A DNA stretch of 64,000 nucleotides from contig JACRDB010000119.1 of the NCBI GenBank assembly GCA_016218725.1, forward strand, positions 1 through 64,000, in the 5' to 3' direction. Within the stretch, counting starts at the first letter, position 1; every line of letters begins with the position of its first letter. Below the pieces are notes generated by a model. It saw nothing but the letters and a program-made list of their open reading frames with translations, was not told the DNA's origin and did no database searches. This DNA comes from Deltaproteobacteria bacterium (GTDB lineage: Bacteria; Myxococcota_A; Polyangia; Polyangiales; Ga0077539). The translations under genes were made by a program, and so were the position numbers. This document shows positions 62,398 through 64,000 of this stretch, one piece after another.

Positions 62398-63716
62398 GCG
62401 CGGTGGTGGTCGTCGGAATGAACCACCGTTCAGCGCCCGTGGCGCTCCGGGAGCAGCTCGCCGTCCCGGCCGAGGAGCTCGACGGCGCCGTGCGCGACCT
62501 GGGCGCGCTCGAAGGCGCCCGGGAGGCCCTCCTGGTGGCCACCTGCAACCGCGTGGAGGCCTACGCCGCGGGCCCGGACCCGGACGCCCTGGCGCGCTCG
62601 CTCCGGTCCTGGCTCGCGCGCCGCGCCGGGGCCGCGCTGGAGACCTACCTCTACGAGCACCGCGGGGAGGGCGCCGCGAGGCACCTCTTTCGGGTGTGCG
62701 CCAGCCTGGACTCCATTGTCGTCGGTGAGCCGCAGATCCTCGGGCAGGTGAAGGAAGCCCACGCCGCGGCGGACGAGGCCGGCACCCTCGGGGGGGGCCT
62801 CGGGAGGCTCGTCACCCGCGCCTTCCAGGTGGCCAAGAGGGTGCGCACGGAGACCGGCATCGCCGCGGGGCAGGTGTCCGTGGCGAGCGTGGCCGTGGAC
62901 CTCGCCCGCGGCATCTTCGGCGAGCTCCAGAATCGCCGCGTGCTGGTGGTGGGCGCTGGAAAGATGGCCCTCGGGGCGGCCCGAGGGCTCCAGCGCCACG
63001 GCGCGCTCCTCGCGGTGTGCAACCGGAGCTACGACCGCGCGCTCAAGCTCGCCCAGGAGCACGGGGGCACCGCCCACCCCCTCACGGACCTGTCGCTCCT
63101 GGTGCAGGCCAGCGACGTGGTGGTGTGCTCCACGGCCGCCACGCGCTTCGTGCTCACCCGCGAGGAGCTCCAGGCGGCGATGAAGAGCCGCCGTGGACGC
63201 GCCCTCTTCTTGATAGACATCGCCGTCCCGCGCAACGTGGACCCCCGCGCGGGGGACCTGGACAGCGTCTATCTGTACAACGTAGACGACCTGGAGAAGA
63301 TCGTCGGCGAGGGGCTCGAGGGGCGCTCCGTGGCCACGGCCCAGGCCGAGGCCGTGGTCACCGAGGAGCTGCGGCTCTGGCAGCGCGAGCAGCAGGCCCA
63401 GGGGGCCGTGCCAACGATCGCGGCGCTCCGCCAGCGCTTCCGGGCGACGGCCCAGGCGGAGCTGGAGCGCTCCCTCGTCGGGCGCTTGAAGCACCTCGGG
63501 CCCGAGGAGCGCCGCGCCCTGGAGGCCATGCTCGACGCGACCATGAACAAGCTCCTCCACGCGCCCACCATGGCGCTGAAGGCCCAGAGCGAGGGCCCCG
63601 AGGGGGGCGCCCTGGCCACGGCCACGAGGGCGCTCTTTGCCCTGGACGACGCGCCGGAGGGCGCCCAGGGCAGCGCACCGCCGACCCCCGAGGCGCGCAG
63701 GAAGGCGACGGGATGA
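62394..63716 (+). CDS. hemA: Glutamyl-tRNA reductase
   Basis: This 440-residue enzyme reduces glutamyl-tRNA to glutamate-1-semialdehyde, the first step of C5 tetrapyrrole synthesis. GMNHRSAPVALRE, the catalytic Cys in LLVATCNRVE near residue 50, EPQILGQVKEA, NADPH-binding VLVVGAGKMALG and IDIAVPRNVDP all match. It ends with a typical helical dimerisation region and a non-conserved tail (about 40 residues). GTG start overlaps hemX, and its stop overlaps hemC as ATGA, giving tight coupling. Confidence 0.97.
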   Translation: MSAVVVVGMNHRSAPVALREQLAVPAEELDGAVRDLGALEGAREALLVATCNRVEAYAAGPDPDALARSLRSWLARRAGAALETYLYEHRGEGAARHLFRVCASLDSIVVGEPQILGQVKEAHAAADEAGTLGGGLGRLVTRAFQVAKRVRTETGIAAGQVSVASVAVDLARGIFGELQNRRVLVVGAGKMALGAARGLQRHGALLAVCNRSYDRALKLAQEHGGTAHPLTDLSLLVQASDVVVCSTAATRFVLTREELQAAMKSRRGRALFLIDIAVPRNVDPRAGDLDSVYLYNVDDLEKIVGEGLEGRSVATAQAEAVVTEELRLWQREQQAQGAVPTIAALRQRFRATAQAELERSLVGRLKHLGPEERRALEAMLDATMNKLLHAPTMALKAQSEGPEGGALATATRALFALDDAPEGAQGSAPPTPEARRKATG

Positions 63717-64000
63717 CCACGCTGCGACTGGCGACAAGGAAGAGCGCCCTGGCCCTGGCCCAGAGCCGGATGGTGGCCCGGGCCCTGGAGAGCCTCCACC
63801 CCGGGCTCTCCGTGGAGGAGGTGCAGCTCACCACGCAAGGGGACCGCGTGCAGGACCGGTCGCTGGCGGCCATCGGCGGCAAGGGGCTCTTCGTGAAGGA
63901 GATCGAAGAGGCGCTGCTGGAGGGTCGCGCGGACCTCGCGGTGCACTCCATGAAGGACCTGCCGGCGACGGTGCCCGAGGGCCTCACGGTGTGCGCGGTG
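63713..64000 (+). CDS. hemC: Porphobilinogen deaminase, cut by window end
   Basis: The first 96 residues are visible. LRLATRKSALALAQS, QLTTQGDRVQDR, IGGKGLFVKEIEEALLEGRAD and HSMKDLPATVPEG match hydroxymethylbilane synthase (HemC), which joins four porphobilinogen units with a dipyrromethane cofactor. The cofactor Cys and the rest lie beyond the window. The ATG overlaps the stop of hemA. Confidence 0.96.
   Translation, partial: MTTLRLATRKSALALAQSRMVARALESLHPGLSVEEVQLTTQGDRVQDRSLAAIGGKGLFVKEIEEALLEGRADLAVHSMKDLPATVPEGLTVCAV

Overview
The window is very GC-rich and reads as chromosome from a myxobacterium (phylum Myxococcota, most like Polyangiales/Sandaracinaceae). The evidence is the pilB-pilT-pilC-pilS gene order, an AgmX/PglI-type gliding or secretion protein, MYXO-CTERM-like C-terminal sorting tails on two secreted proteins, DUF4388 response regulators, FHA and Ser/Thr-kinase signalling genes, and many lipoproteins with Asp/Thr/Gly/Pro-rich linkers. 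The species cannot be named from the sequence alone. Starts are often GTG or TTG. Several genes have a TAnnnT box only 6-12 nt before the start codon, which suggests many leaderless transcripts.

Layout. 1-150: GGGCAC repeats and a repeat-element-like end. 155-7372: a TIGR04552-like protein, a small membrane protein, an orphan ParA, Lon protease, and an overlapping membrane metallopeptidase/TPR protein. 7.4-24.6 kb: an island of exported proteins (Cys-rich and MopE-like lipoproteins, two thioredoxin-fold proteins, an outer-membrane barrel, tandem PQQ-type propellers, NHL/BNR propellers, a pentaheme cytochrome with a MYXO-CTERM-like tail), together with an NtrC-like regulator with degenerate key motifs. 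24.6-31.2 kb: a DUF547 lipoprotein, class I FBP aldolase, AgmX-like protein and a SWIM protein. 31.2-41.5 kb: a radical SAM protein, a TPR protein, a zinc-ribbon protein, a POT peptide transporter, a barrel protein, a large double-vWA membrane protein and an RCC1-like lipoprotein.

41.5-42.25 kb is a non-coding stretch of about 790 bp. It holds a large inverted-repeat element: 212-bp arms, about three mismatches, a 134-bp spacer and related outer ends, plus two hairpins. 42.3-45.9 kb: an operon of FHA sigma-54 activator, small membrane protein and flippase-like protein joined by 4-bp overlaps, divergent from pgsA. 45.9-51.7 kb: pilS, pilC, pilT, pilB (motor and sensor of type IV pili; pilR and pilA are not here). 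51.8-56.0 kb: an FHA protein, a Ser/Thr kinase and a phosphodiester-glycosidase with Cys-rich repeats and a MYXO-CTERM-like tail. 56.1-58.9 kb: a DUF4388 pseudo-receiver protein whose frame continues after an in-frame TGA into a membrane/TPR-like segment. 58.9-64.0 kb: a CapA-like protein, a propeller lipoprotein and the haem operon hemX(ccsA-like)-hemA-hemC, with hemC cut by the window end.

No tRNA, rRNA, CRISPR array, phage or transposase gene was recognised. All functional calls come from reading motifs by eye; no database search was run.
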